Positions 1 through 9,012 of a stretch of DNA of 64,000 nucleotides are shown here, piece by piece (position 1 is the stretch's first letter; every line of letters begins with the position of its first letter). Location: contig NZ_SPQT01000032.1 of NCBI RefSeq assembly GCF_004571025.1, positions 1 through 64,000 on the forward strand, written 5' to 3'. A model generated the notes under the pieces. The model saw only the letters and a program-made list of their open reading frames with translations. It searched no databases and was not told the DNA's origin. Both the position numbers and the translations under genes were made by a program. This DNA comes from Bradyrhizobium niftali. GTDB taxonomy: Bacteria; Pseudomonadota; Alphaproteobacteria; Rhizobiales; Xanthobacteraceae.

Positions 1-746
1 ACACAGGAACTGCGAGGTAGGAGGAGCATGCGATGACGTAACCCCATCAACAGGTTCCAGCCGAGGTCTGCGAGAGGATGAGACGAGATGGAGGTTCGGT
101 CTTCCCGGCGCATGCGAACACTGGTGACCCAAATGGCCCAATCGAGGCCTGTCCGCTAATGAGAACGCACGCGCGCTGATATCCATGATGGCCCGGAGAA
201 AATGCTCCAATCAAAGGCCGGATACATTGATGCAAGACCACTCACCACCTGATCGACGAACCTCTTGCTACGCACGGCCGGACCATACATTCGGGTCATT
301 CGCGACCGGGTCGAGCCGGCAGCAAGTCCGATCAATGCCCGTTTTGCCGGCGACAGCGGAAGTCAAGTCAGAGCATGAGGCCGCGCTGACGGCCGCCAAG
401 CTGGTCGAACCCGCCCTGGACGAGTTCTACGCCACGCTGAGCAGCGAGGCTGCGGCATCGGGGTGATGACATTCTGCCTGAAAGCCGATGGCCGTCCACC
501 TCATCATTGGTGGTACTCACCCAGCTCGCCGATCTGCACGAGATGGCTGCTTCGCAAGACGTGCACCCACGCTTACCTATATTGAGTTCGTCATCCGGCC
601 TCATCTTCGCTGAACCTTTGCGGGATTTCCGGGACCAACCTCTATAGGCTTGCGAGAACGACGGCTTTTTGCCGTGAACCGGCCCGACCATAGTGAAGTG
701 ACAGTTTGATTTTTTTGGCGCTGCATTAGCGCAAGAGAGGTCCGTT
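1..746. other. gene-poor stretch
   Basis: No convincing intact gene is visible. The open frames here are short, lack good ribosome binding sites and overlap one another on both strands. The only recognisable piece is a short LTXXQ-like tail at 356-466. The stretch is probably intergenic or decayed DNA upstream of the secreted-protein gene that begins at 747. Confidence 0.5.
356..466 (+). pseudogene. possible LTXXQ (Spy/CpxP-like) remnant
   Basis: The last 35 or so residues of a short frame read AKLVEPALDEFYATLS. This resembles the C-terminal part of rhizobial LTXXQ-motif periplasmic proteins, where a phrase like VRPALDxFYAxLSDEQ is typical. The usual DEQKARF continuation is missing and the frame stops soon after. 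Upstream residues of the same frame look like noise. I infer a decayed fragment. A chance match in a short frame cannot be excluded. Confidence 0.3.
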
Positions 747-1502
747 ATGGACCGAACAGCTGGCAAGAAAGTCAGTTGCCATGCCATAGAGTGTCATTCG
801 CCAGGATGGCGCCGCTGTGGCATTCTCATTGTTGCGGTGCTCTGTACCGCATGCACTCTCCTATTTGCGAGCGAAGCCAGAGCTCAATGCACGGCGCGAG
901 ATGTCCTGCAGAACCAACTTAGGCTCAAGAAAGCTCCGTCAGCCGACAGGCCGCAGATCCCGATCAAATCCGCCGTCGATGTTTCCGTGTGGAGGACGAT
1001 CACAATCGGGACGTTTGCAAATGTCTTTGCCCTCAGTACCGCATTGGATGCGGTAGGTTGCGGCATCGGAAACTCGGCTGGCGAAATTCTCGCACGACCG
1101 ACCTTTACCCTTCGCGGCGCGAAAACAAACGTAGAGCTTTTTACGGTGTCGGTAGCCGAACTCGGCTTTAAGATTGATACTGCGTCGCTGGCGGACATTT
1201 TTGCGCGCGCCAAACAGCTGGGTTTCGGACTTGCGGCGGCAGAAGTCGGGCCACAGCTGAGGCTGCAATATATCGACCAGCCGATCGGTGAATTTCTCAT
1301 CATCGGAATGGAGCCAATCAGGACGTGGACGGGCGCCCCCGTCATCTTGAATGTAGCCAATGGCGGAGCGGGACTCATTCTCATCGGCCAGGATGGCAGC
1401 GCCGACGCGCAGATCTCCGTGGCATCCCGTTTTGTATTTGTGCGGACCAATGAGGGCGCGCCTGCCGAGGAACACGAGGCCGTAGCACTTATCGATCGCT
1501 GA
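747..1502 (+). CDS. secreted protein of unknown function
   Basis: A 251-residue protein whose ATG follows an AGAGAGG ribosome binding site. Residues 1-46 form a long N-region, a hydrophobic stretch around ILIVAVLCTACTLLFA, and a likely signal peptidase I site after SEARA, so export to the periplasm is expected. The mature part is mostly beta-like with alternating hydrophobic residues. It contains two conserved-looking Cys (one just after the cleavage site, one in VGCGIGN) that could form a disulfide. No family is recognised. It stands alone, with no co-directional neighbour closer than about 200 bp. Confidence 0.6.
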   Translation: MDRTAGKKVSCHAIECHSPGWRRCGILIVAVLCTACTLLFASEARAQCTARDVLQNQLRLKKAPSADRPQIPIKSAVDVSVWRTITIGTFANVFALSTALDAVGCGIGNSAGEILARPTFTLRGAKTNVELFTVSVAELGFKIDTASLADIFARAKQLGFGLAAAEVGPQLRLQYIDQPIGEFLIIGMEPIRTWTGAPVILNVANGGAGLILIGQDGSADAQISVASRFVFVRTNEGAPAEEHEAVALIDR

Positions 1503-1525
1503 ATTTCCAATCGCTGAATTTCCAA
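1496..1525. repeat. 15-bp tandem duplication over a stop codon
   Basis: TCGCTGAATTTCCAA occurs twice, head to tail, at 1496-1510 and 1511-1525. The first copy contains the TGA stop of the upstream secreted-protein gene. It looks like a simple recent slippage duplication. Confidence 0.8.
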
Positions 1526-1698
1526 GTGTACGCAGCGGCAGAGCCAGGATCGAGCCTGAAAACTCGCGTCACTTCATCGAGCAAGAGGTTGCCGCCGATC
1601 ACAAGTTTGCCGAGACCGAAAGACGCTTCGGGTGGGCCTCTCGCGTCGATATAGCCGCACCTCGGCTTGCGGGCACAAAGCTCAGGGGAGTATCTGCC

Positions 1699-2838
1699 AT
1701 GACACTAGCGTCCGTCAAAGTCGGCATGATCGCGGAGGAGACCGGAGCACTTTCGTTCATGGGCCGCGCAAACGCCAACGTGGCAAGGATGGTGGTTGAC
1801 GAGATCAACGCCAATGGCGGCCTGCTGGGGCGGAAGATCGAACTCTACCTCGAGGACGGTGCAACGACCGACGCAGTCGCGGAGGCCAAGGCGGCCAAGC
1901 TTGTGTTGCAGGACAAGGTGGATGTGATCTTCGGCGGCATCTACAGCTCCACGCGGCAGGCCATCAAGGGCCCCGCCGTCGTGAAGGGCATGACGCTCTA
2001 CATCTACCCCGAGCAATACGAAGGGCAGGAATGCGACCCGCTGATCTTCTGCACCGGCCCGGTGCCGGCGCAGCAGCTCGACCCGCTCATTCCCTGGCTG
2101 ATGCACAAGACCGGTGCCAAGACATTCTACCTGCCGTCCGCAGACTACGTCTGGCCGCACGTGATGAACGAGAGGGTCCGCCAGCTCGTCACCGCCAATG
2201 GCGGCCGCATCGTCGGCGAGGAATACCATCCCCTCGATCACATGGAGTACGACGAGACAGTTGCGAGGATCATGTCCAGCGGCGCGGACGCGGTGTTCAA
2301 CACCATCGTTCCACCCGGGGTCGTGCCCTTCTTCGCCCAACTCCACAACGCCGGTTTTCAGGACCGCGGCGGGCAGTTGATCTGCACCTATTTCGACGAG
2401 AACCTGCTCGGTCTGCTGCCCGCGCCGCATGTGGAAGGCCTCTACGGCTGCCTCGACTTCTACCAGAACGTCAGCGACCCCTTCAGCAAGACGCTGCTCG
2501 GCGCGTACGACAAGCGCTATCACGGCAAGGAGCAGTTCACGGGCGGCAGCGCCTGCTCCGGCCTCTACCGTGGGATCAAGCTCTGGGCGGCGGCCGTGAA
2601 CGAGGCCGGCTCGCTGCGCCAGGAGGACGTCATCGCTGCGCTCGATCACGCGGGGATCGCCGAGGGGCCGGGCGGTCCGGCGGAAATGGTACCCGGCCAG
2701 CACCACGTCCGCATGAACATGTATATCGCCCAGGCGAAGAGCGGCCGTTTCGAGATCGTCGAGAGCCTGGGGGCTATCGCGCCGGACGAGGCGATGGTGC
2801 CGTCCGTCGCGGAGTCCGGCCGGAGGCCAATGGCGTAG
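1699..2838 (+). CDS. AmiC/UrtA-like ligand-binding protein, no signal peptide
   Basis: A 379-residue type I periplasmic-binding fold (Peripla_BP_5/6), close in layout to AmiC and UrtA. The N-terminus VKVGMIAEETGALSFMG matches the family's first strand and ligand loop. The segment YPEQYEGQEC matches the AmiC phrase YPTPYEGFEY. A strong AGGGGAG ribosome binding site precedes the ATG and no signal peptide follows, so the protein should be cytoplasmic, as AmiC is. Only 26 bp separate it from the cyclase gene downstream, and no ABC permease or ATPase lies nearby. I infer a cytosolic sensor of a small amide, urea-like or amino-acid-like ligand that acts with the cyclase. The ligand is unknown. Confidence 0.8.
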   Translation: MTLASVKVGMIAEETGALSFMGRANANVARMVVDEINANGGLLGRKIELYLEDGATTDAVAEAKAAKLVLQDKVDVIFGGIYSSTRQAIKGPAVVKGMTLYIYPEQYEGQECDPLIFCTGPVPAQQLDPLIPWLMHKTGAKTFYLPSADYVWPHVMNERVRQLVTANGGRIVGEEYHPLDHMEYDETVARIMSSGADAVFNTIVPPGVVPFFAQLHNAGFQDRGGQLICTYFDENLLGLLPAPHVEGLYGCLDFYQNVSDPFSKTLLGAYDKRYHGKEQFTGGSACSGLYRGIKLWAAAVNEAGSLRQEDVIAALDHAGIAEGPGGPAEMVPGQHHVRMNMYIAQAKSGRFEIVESLGAIAPDEAMVPSVAESGRRPMA

Positions 2839-2864
2839 TCAGCCCACCAGGTAGGGAGCGTGAG

Positions 2865-4370
2865 ATGAATGTCCGGTCTCCTGTCAACGAGAGTCTCCTG
2901 AGCCAGCGTCTCGCCGCGCTCGAAGCGGCAAAAAGCTGGGCACCGAATGTTCTGCCGGAGCTCGAGCGCTTCATCCGGACCGCCGACGATTATGATCTTC
3001 TTCGCGTCAATCCCATCCAATACGGCGGCGCCGTCCGCATGTCCGAGGCGGACGCGATCGAGCTGTTCGTGCACGCTGCCAAGGTGGGCCTGTTCGATAT
3101 GGACTGGCTGCTGATCTGCGCCTATTGCCCGCAGGTCGCCGGCAGCTTTCGCGAGCTCGACCAGGTCCATCCACGCTTTCAGTGCGCGTTCTGCAACGCG
3201 ATCAACGATGTGGCGCTGGATGACTACATTCAGGTCGCATTTACGGTCTCGAGCGGCGTCCGCGACATCATATTCCGCCATCCCGAAAGGCTGTCGGTCG
3301 AGGATTTTTACCTGCGCTACAACTTTTCCAAGGGCTTCATCGCTCCGCATGGAATGACGCATCAGCAGCTCGTTGCTGCGCTCTCACGGGGATTCGCCGA
3401 TATCGAGGCTCATGAGCACCGCAGCTTCGACTTCGACGTCACAGCTGGCCGTTTCGAGGTGCTGGATTTGAGCCACAAGCTCCTTCTGGTCTTCTTCGCG
3501 AACGGGGAGCCGGCAGAGCCGCAAGGGACGCTGGTCCAGCTCGAGTCGGGCCGCTTCCATGTGCCGGACCGGCCGACGGCACCGAAAGACATGGTCCTCG
3601 GCGACGGACGCTTTTCGTTCCGGCAGACGGCCGATCTCAGCCCAGGCAAGCACACCATCCGGATCGAGAACCGCACCGACGATCGCGGTCGCTTCTGGTT
3701 CGTCCAGTATCCCCCAGGTTTCGCGCCCCATCTGGTCGAGTATGAACCGTTTCTTTCCGGCAAGCGGCTGCTGCTCACCCCGAGCTTCCGCGAACTCTAC
3801 AAGGCGCAGCTGGTGGATGAGGGCGAGAGCCTCAATATCTCGGACATGACGTACCTGTTCACCGATCTGAAGAAGTCGACCCCGCTGTATGAAAGCGTCG
3901 GTGACGTGAACGCGTATTTTCTGGTTCGCCAGCACTTCGAGATCTTGAACAGGATCATCCGGGAACGATCCGGCGCCATCGTGAAGACGATCGGCGACGC
4001 AGTCATGGCCGGCTTCGAGCGACCCCAGGACGCCGTTCACGCCTCCATCGAGATGGTCGAAGAGCTGTCGCGATTCAATCGGACCGCTTCGCGGCCGCTG
4101 GGCCTCAAGGTCGGCGTCCACAGGGGGCGGGCGATTGCGGTGAATCTCAACGACCGGATCGACTATTTCGGGCAGGACGTGAATATCGCCGCACGCGTGC
4201 AAGGTCTCGCCGATGTCAACGAAGTCTGCATCAGCGCAACGGTGATGGAGGCACCGGGCGTCGCTGACATCGTCAAATCACGCTCGGTGTCGTGCAACTA
4301 CGAGAACCTGAAGGGGGTCGGTCAAAAGATGGAAGTCCATCGCATAACAATCCCGCCGGCGCAGGCATGA
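2865..4370 (+). CDS. DUF5939 - class III adenylate/guanylate cyclase
   Basis: A 501-residue soluble protein. Residues about 40-190 match the DUF5939 module often found in front of cyclase domains. It includes a VNPIQYGG phrase and four Cys arranged as CAYC and CAFC, a likely zinc knuckle. Residues about 325-500 are a class III nucleotide cyclase domain. FTDLKKST carries the first metal Asp, VKTIGDAVMAGF the substrate Lys region and the second Asp, and DVNIAARV the Asn and Arg that stabilise the transition state, so it should be active. ATP is the likelier substrate, but this cannot be settled by eye. It follows the AmiC-like gene by 26 bp, which suggests ligand-controlled cyclic nucleotide synthesis. 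Confidence 0.85.
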   Translation: MNVRSPVNESLLSQRLAALEAAKSWAPNVLPELERFIRTADDYDLLRVNPIQYGGAVRMSEADAIELFVHAAKVGLFDMDWLLICAYCPQVAGSFRELDQVHPRFQCAFCNAINDVALDDYIQVAFTVSSGVRDIIFRHPERLSVEDFYLRYNFSKGFIAPHGMTHQQLVAALSRGFADIEAHEHRSFDFDVTAGRFEVLDLSHKLLLVFFANGEPAEPQGTLVQLESGRFHVPDRPTAPKDMVLGDGRFSFRQTADLSPGKHTIRIENRTDDRGRFWFVQYPPGFAPHLVEYEPFLSGKRLLLTPSFRELYKAQLVDEGESLNISDMTYLFTDLKKSTPLYESVGDVNAYFLVRQHFEILNRIIRERSGAIVKTIGDAVMAGFERPQDAVHASIEMVEELSRFNRTASRPLGLKVGVHRGRAIAVNLNDRIDYFGQDVNIAARVQGLADVNEVCISATVMEAPGVADIVKSRSVSCNYENLKGVGQKMEVHRITIPPAQA

Positions 4371-4398
4371 AGGACCGCAAGGGCGGCGCTCGCGGGGC

Positions 4399-5262
4399 CT
4401 ACACCACCGTCCTGTGCCGCGCGATGCACGTGCGCAGCACCTCGTCCATGGGCTTGCCCCACCAGTCGTTGGAGAAGATCTCGATCTCCGAATAGCCGGC
4501 AAAACCCCGCGCTTCGACCGCTTTGCGCACCGATTTGATGTCGATGACGCCGTCACCCATCATGCCGCGGTCGTTGAGGATGTCCCTGGTCGGCACCAGC
4601 CAGTCACAGACGTGGAAGGCAAGCAGGCGATCCTTGCCGGCGCGCGCGACCTGGCTCATCAGCTCCGGGTCCCACCAGATGTGATAGACGTCGAGCGCGA
4701 CGCCGAGCATGCCGCTGCGGCCGGGGTCGAGACGATCGCAGATGTCGAGCGCCTGCTTCGTGGTGTTCACGCAGGCACGGTCGGCTGCGTAAGCCGGATG
4801 CAAGGGCTCGATCGCCAGCGGCAACTTTGCCTGTTTGGCGTAGTCGAGCATCTCTGCGAGCGCTTCCTCGACCTGCCCGCGCGCCGCCACGATATCCTTC
4901 GAGGCCTCGCTGCCCGGCCGCGAATATTGCGGCAGGCCGCCGACCACGAGGACGATGCAGGACGCGCCCAGCGCCCTGGCCTCGTCGACGCAGCGCCGGT
5001 TGTCGTCACGCACCTCGGTGCGGCGCGATGCGTCGGAGGTGAACATGCCGCCGCGGCAATAGCCTGACAGCTCGAGCCCGGCATCGCGCACCGCGCGGGC
5101 GGCGCGATCGAGACCGACGGCAGCGACCTGGTCGCGCCAGGGATCGATGGCGCGGATGCCATGCTTTGCACAGGCGTCGATGATCTCGACGAGGTCACCC
5201 TGCTTGCGGACCGTCGCCGTGTTCAGCGACAGCCAGCGATGGTCGGACGAAAAATCGCGCAT
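4399..5262 (-). CDS. sugar phosphate isomerase/epimerase family protein
   Basis: A 287-residue xylose-isomerase-like TIM barrel (AP endonuclease 2 fold). Metal ligands expected for the family are visible: Glu in LAIEPLHP, Asp and His in LDVYHIWWD, His in AFHVCDW and Glu in SEIEIFSND. The start overlaps the stop of the DUF993 gene as TGATG, so the two are translationally coupled. It is the last gene of the 11.9-4.4 kb operon. It probably isomerises or epimerises a sugar or keto-polyol intermediate there. The exact substrate cannot be read from sequence. Confidence 0.8.
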   Translation of the reverse strand: MRDFSSDHRWLSLNTATVRKQGDLVEIIDACAKHGIRAIDPWRDQVAAVGLDRAARAVRDAGLELSGYCRGGMFTSDASRRTEVRDDNRRCVDEARALGASCIVLVVGGLPQYSRPGSEASKDIVAARGQVEEALAEMLDYAKQAKLPLAIEPLHPAYAADRACVNTTKQALDICDRLDPGRSGMLGVALDVYHIWWDPELMSQVARAGKDRLLAFHVCDWLVPTRDILNDRGMMGDGVIDIKSVRKAVEARGFAGYSEIEIFSNDWWGKPMDEVLRTCIARHRTVV

Positions 5263-6452
5263 CAGGAGTCCAGTCCGTGCAAGGCCAGCACGGTCTTCAT
5301 CCGCCGCGTCGCCAGTTCCGGATTGGCGAGGAGACCGGCCTGGTCGGCCAGCCGGAACAGCTCGGCCAGATGCAGCATCGAGCGCGCACTCTCCTGCCCG
5401 CCCACCATGGTGAAATGATCCTGATGGCCGTTGAGGTACGCCATGAACACCACGCCGGTCTTGTAGAAGCGGGTCGGCGCCTTGAAGATGTGGCGCGACA
5501 GCGGCACGGTCGGCCCCAGCACGTCGTGGAAGCCTGCCTCGTCGCCGGCAGCGAGCCGCGACAGCGCGTAAGACGCCGCCGGCGCGATCGCGTCGAAGAT
5601 GCCGAGCAGCGCATGCGAGAAACCCCGCTCGTCGCCGGCGATCAGCTCCGCATAGTTGAAGTCGTCGCCGGTATACATCTTGATGCGCTTGTCGAGGCGG
5701 CGGCGCATGTCGATCTCGCGCTGCTTGTCGAGCAGCGAGACCTTGACGCCGTCGACCTTGGCGGCGTTGTTGTTGATGATGGCCACCGCAACATCCATGG
5801 CCTTGTCGAGATTCTTGGTACCCCAATATCCCGTCAGTGCAGGATCGAACATGTCACCGAGCCAGTGGATGATCACGGGCTCGCGGACCTGCGACAGCAC
5901 ACGGTTGTAGACCTTCGCGTAGTCGTCGGCGCCGCGACCGAGTTTTGCCAGCGCGCGCGACGCCATCAAAATGATGCGCCCGCCGACCTTCTCGACCGCC
6001 GAGACCTGCTCCTCATAGGCGCGGATCACGTCGTCGAGACCCCTGGCATCCTCGACCGCGAGATGGTCCGTGCCGGCACCGGAGAACACCAGCGCGTTGC
6101 GACGCCTGGCAGCGCCGACCGAGCGCGTGATCAGCTCCAGCGAGGTCGGCCAGTCCAGCCCCATGCCGCGCTGCGCCGTGTCCATGGCTTCGGCGACGCC
6201 GAGACCGAGGTCCCAGACGTGCTCGCGGAAGGCGATGGTCCTGTCCCAGTCAACAGCGACGGAGAGCCACGGGTCATTGTCGGCGAAGGGATCGGCCACC
6301 GTGTGCACGGCCGAGAATGCGATGCGGTTCAGCGATCCCTCGAGCTTCGCCGGGAACGTTCGCGAGGCCGCGAGCCGGTAGGTCTCGATGGACCGGTCGG
6401 CTTTGGGCAGCTTCAACGATAGGGATGACATCGGCAGGACGGGCTTGTTCAT
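5262..6452 (-). CDS. DUF993 family protein (aldolase-like)
   Basis: A 396-residue protein of the DUF993 family, often named dihydrodipicolinate synthase family because of a predicted TIM barrel. Phrases such as IIHWLGDMFDPALTGYWG and KMYTGDDFNYAELI look like the conserved core. The second contains a Lys that could be a Schiff-base lysine, though I cannot prove this. No reaction is established for the family as far as I know. It sits between the oxidoreductase and the isomerase in an apparent catabolic operon, so a C-C bond cleaving step on the same intermediate is a reasonable inference. Confidence 0.75.
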   Translation of the reverse strand: MNKPVLPMSSLSLKLPKADRSIETYRLAASRTFPAKLEGSLNRIAFSAVHTVADPFADNDPWLSVAVDWDRTIAFREHVWDLGLGVAEAMDTAQRGMGLDWPTSLELITRSVGAARRRNALVFSGAGTDHLAVEDARGLDDVIRAYEEQVSAVEKVGGRIILMASRALAKLGRGADDYAKVYNRVLSQVREPVIIHWLGDMFDPALTGYWGTKNLDKAMDVAVAIINNNAAKVDGVKVSLLDKQREIDMRRRLDKRIKMYTGDDFNYAELIAGDERGFSHALLGIFDAIAPAASYALSRLAAGDEAGFHDVLGPTVPLSRHIFKAPTRFYKTGVVFMAYLNGHQDHFTMVGGQESARSMLHLAELFRLADQAGLLANPELATRRMKTVLALHGLDS

Positions 6453-6462
6453 ACTTCCCTCC

Positions 6463-7614
6463 TCAGACCTTGATCGGGGCGACGTCGATCCATCGCCGCT
6501 CCTTCCAGCTCTTCAGCGCGCATTCGGCAAGCTGCACGCCCTTGGCGCCTTCGAGCAGCGTGAACTTGTAAGGAGCGCCCTCGTAGACGTGACGGATGAA
6601 CATCTCCCACTGCTCCTTGAAGCCGTTGTCGTAGGAGACATTGTCCGGCAGCTTCTGCCAGTCGCCGTAGAAATCGTGCAGCCGCTTCTCGTCGGGATTC
6701 CACACCGGCCTCGGGGTAGCCTGCCGCGCCTGGATCATGCAGTCCGAAAGGCCCGCGACGGCCGAGCCGAGCGTGCCGTCGACCTGGAAGGTGACGAGGT
6801 CGTCGCGATAGACGCGCGTCACCCAGGACATGTTGATGTGGGCAATGACGCCGCCCTCGAGCTGGAACGTGGCATAGGCGGAATCGTCCGCAGTCGCCTT
6901 GTACTTCCTGCCCTGCTCGTCAAAACGCTCCGGAATGTCGGTGTTGCCGATGCAGACCACGCTCTGGACGTTGCCGAAGAGGTTGTCGAGCACGTAGCGC
7001 CAGTGGCAGACCATGTCGAGGATGATGCCGCCGCCGTCCTCGTCGCGGTAATTCCAGGACGGCCGCTGTGCCTCCTGCCAGCCGCCCTCGAACACCCAAT
7101 AGCCGAACTCGCCGCGCACCGAGAGGATGCGGCCGAAGAAGCCGGAGTCGCGCAGGAAGGCGATCTTCTTGAGGCCCGGCAGGAACAGCTTGTCCTGCAC
7201 CGTGCCGTGCTTGACGCCCTTGGCGTTGGCGAGCTTGACGACCTCGAGGGCCTCCTCGAAGTTCGTCGCGATCGGCTTCTCGCAATAGACGTGCTTGCCG
7301 GCATTGATGGCCTGGGTCAGAAGGCCCGGACGCGCCTGCGTGGTCGCGGCGTCGAAGAACATGGTGTCGTTCTTGTCGGCGAGCGCAGCGTCGAGGTCGG
7401 TGGTCCAGCGCGCGATGTTGAACCGCTTGGCGAGGGCCTCGACCTTGTCGGCGCTGCGGCCGACCAGGATCGGATCCGGCATCACGCGGTCGCCGTTCTT
7501 CAGGCGGACGCCGCCCTGGTCGCGGATCGCGACGATCGAGCGGATCAGATGCTGGTTGAGCCCCATGCGGCCGGTGACGCCGTTCATGATGAGGCCGAGG
7601 CGTTGGGTGGTCAT
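6463..7614 (-). CDS. Gfo/Idh/MocA family oxidoreductase
   Basis: A 383-residue NAD(P)-dependent dehydrogenase. The N-terminal Rossmann half (about 1-150) contains the family EKP motif (YCEKPIATNFEEA). The C-terminal half has the catalytic-type His in DMVCHWRYVLDNLFG. The ATG overlaps the stop of the upstream enolase-superfamily gene (ATGA), and the DUF993 gene starts 10 bp after its stop, so all are one transcript. Members oxidise or reduce sugars, inositols or keto-glycosides. Within this operon it probably performs the oxidation that feeds the DUF993 protein and the isomerase. Confidence 0.85.
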   Translation of the reverse strand: MTTQRLGLIMNGVTGRMGLNQHLIRSIVAIRDQGGVRLKNGDRVMPDPILVGRSADKVEALAKRFNIARWTTDLDAALADKNDTMFFDAATTQARPGLLTQAINAGKHVYCEKPIATNFEEALEVVKLANAKGVKHGTVQDKLFLPGLKKIAFLRDSGFFGRILSVRGEFGYWVFEGGWQEAQRPSWNYRDEDGGGIILDMVCHWRYVLDNLFGNVQSVVCIGNTDIPERFDEQGRKYKATADDSAYATFQLEGGVIAHINMSWVTRVYRDDLVTFQVDGTLGSAVAGLSDCMIQARQATPRPVWNPDEKRLHDFYGDWQKLPDNVSYDNGFKEQWEMFIRHVYEGAPYKFTLLEGAKGVQLAECALKSWKERRWIDVAPIKV

Positions 7615-9008
7615 GCCAGTTGCTCCTGAAGTGACTTTGGCTGTTCGAGCGGGCGGAGTGCCGACCAGTCCGGATGGACCGACGTCGCAAAGCCCGTTGC
7701 ATGAAGCGATCCCGTCAGGAGATCGCCGTCGTGAATGGAGAGCCGGATGCCGTGGCCGGCATCGGCATAGAGATCGGGATGCGCGGCCGCGAAGGCCTGG
7801 GCTTCCGCGGCGGGCGTATCGCCAAAGCCGTCGACGTAGTGGTGGCCGTTGCGTTCGGCATGGGCGATGCCGAGGAAGGCGCCGAGCGCGAGATCCTGCT
7901 GCACGGCAAGGCCGGCCTGGCAGGTCAGGTCCTCGCCGGTCACGAAGAACGTCCCTCCGTCCGCACTCCACTTCGCCGCGCGCGTCGCGTTGACGACGGA
8001 CTTGTAGAGCCCCTTGCAGGACTTCGAGGAGATGCCGTGATAGCCGAGTGCCCGAGCGGCTGGGAAGGCATCGTAGGAATCGTCGGCCTCATCGATGATG
8101 AAACCGCGCGCGGCGAGCGAGCCGAGCGGCGACTGCCGTGTGATATCACGCGGCATCGGCTGCTCGATATAGAGCAACCGCGAAGCGATCGGTCCAAGGC
8201 CGGGGTCACGATCGAGCCGATCGATCAACGCCTGAAGCGCCGCGAGATCGGCGTACTGCTCGTTCGCATCGAGCGTCACCTTGTAGCCGTGTCCGAGCGT
8301 ATCGAGATCCTTGCCGATCCGCGCCAGCCGCGCTGCGTCGGCTGCGGGATCGCCCGACAGCTTCAGCTTGAAGTAACGCGCACCGGCGTTCTCATGAGCG
8401 TCGGCGACGCCGTCCTTACCTTCCACCGTATCGTCGAGGCCGACGGTATGCCTGATAGCAACCCGCGGCAGCGGCTTGCGGCCGGCAAGAAACGTTGTAA
8501 TATCCGTTTCCTTCAAATCAGGCGACAGCCGCGCATCGATGCCGGCAATGTTGCCGGCCATGCCGTCAAAGAAGTTGGTCTCCACGGCACGCAGCACCGC
8601 ATCGAGGACCGCCTTGTCGATCTCCGCAGGGCCGTAAGCCGCAGCAAGCGGTGGAATGTTCTTCTTCGCACAGGTCGCAATCTGTGCGCCGATGCACGAC
8701 GCATGCAGGTCGAACGCGGTCAGATATCCGGTCCGCGCCAAATAAAGACCGCGCGCGATCTCAAGCGAGCGGCGCAGACCGTCGACCGTCTGCGCCGGCG
8801 ACAGCTCCGGCCGCTTGTCGAACCATTTCGGCACCAGCAGTTCGGCACTGGCACCGACCGCGGTTCCCCTGCCCTCGACCTCGATCTCGACCCGCACGAA
8901 CAGCTGCGGCGTCGCGTGAAGCGTGATCGCGCCAAAGCGGAACGGCCGCGCGAACTGCACGGGACGTTCGAAGAATGCGATGTCTCGCAGCTTCAGGCGC
9001 GGCGCCAT
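7611..9008 (-). CDS. mandelate racemase/muconate lactonizing enzyme family protein
   Basis: A 465-residue enolase-superfamily protein. The barrel shows the expected order of residues: KLKLSG (the KxK catalytic pair), VTLDANEQY (metal Asp), LYIEQPM (metal Glu) and FIIDEAD (third metal ligand region). The ATG at 9008 was chosen because it lies just after the stop of the ABC ATPase gene. An in-frame ATG six codons upstream (9026) would overlap that gene. The stop overlaps the Gfo/Idh start by 4 bp. The chemistry is abstraction of a proton alpha to a carboxylate, such as dehydration or epimerisation. The substrate is unknown but is presumably delivered by the adjacent importer. Confidence 0.8.
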   Translation of the reverse strand: MAPRLKLRDIAFFERPVQFARPFRFGAITLHATPQLFVRVEIEVEGRGTAVGASAELLVPKWFDKRPELSPAQTVDGLRRSLEIARGLYLARTGYLTAFDLHASCIGAQIATCAKKNIPPLAAAYGPAEIDKAVLDAVLRAVETNFFDGMAGNIAGIDARLSPDLKETDITTFLAGRKPLPRVAIRHTVGLDDTVEGKDGVADAHENAGARYFKLKLSGDPAADAARLARIGKDLDTLGHGYKVTLDANEQYADLAALQALIDRLDRDPGLGPIASRLLYIEQPMPRDITRQSPLGSLAARGFIIDEADDSYDAFPAARALGYHGISSKSCKGLYKSVVNATRAAKWSADGGTFFVTGEDLTCQAGLAVQQDLALGAFLGIAHAERNGHHYVDGFGDTPAAEAQAFAAAHPDLYADAGHGIRLSIHDGDLLTGSLHATGFATSVHPDWSALRPLEQPKSLQEQLA

Positions 9009-9012
9009 GGCT

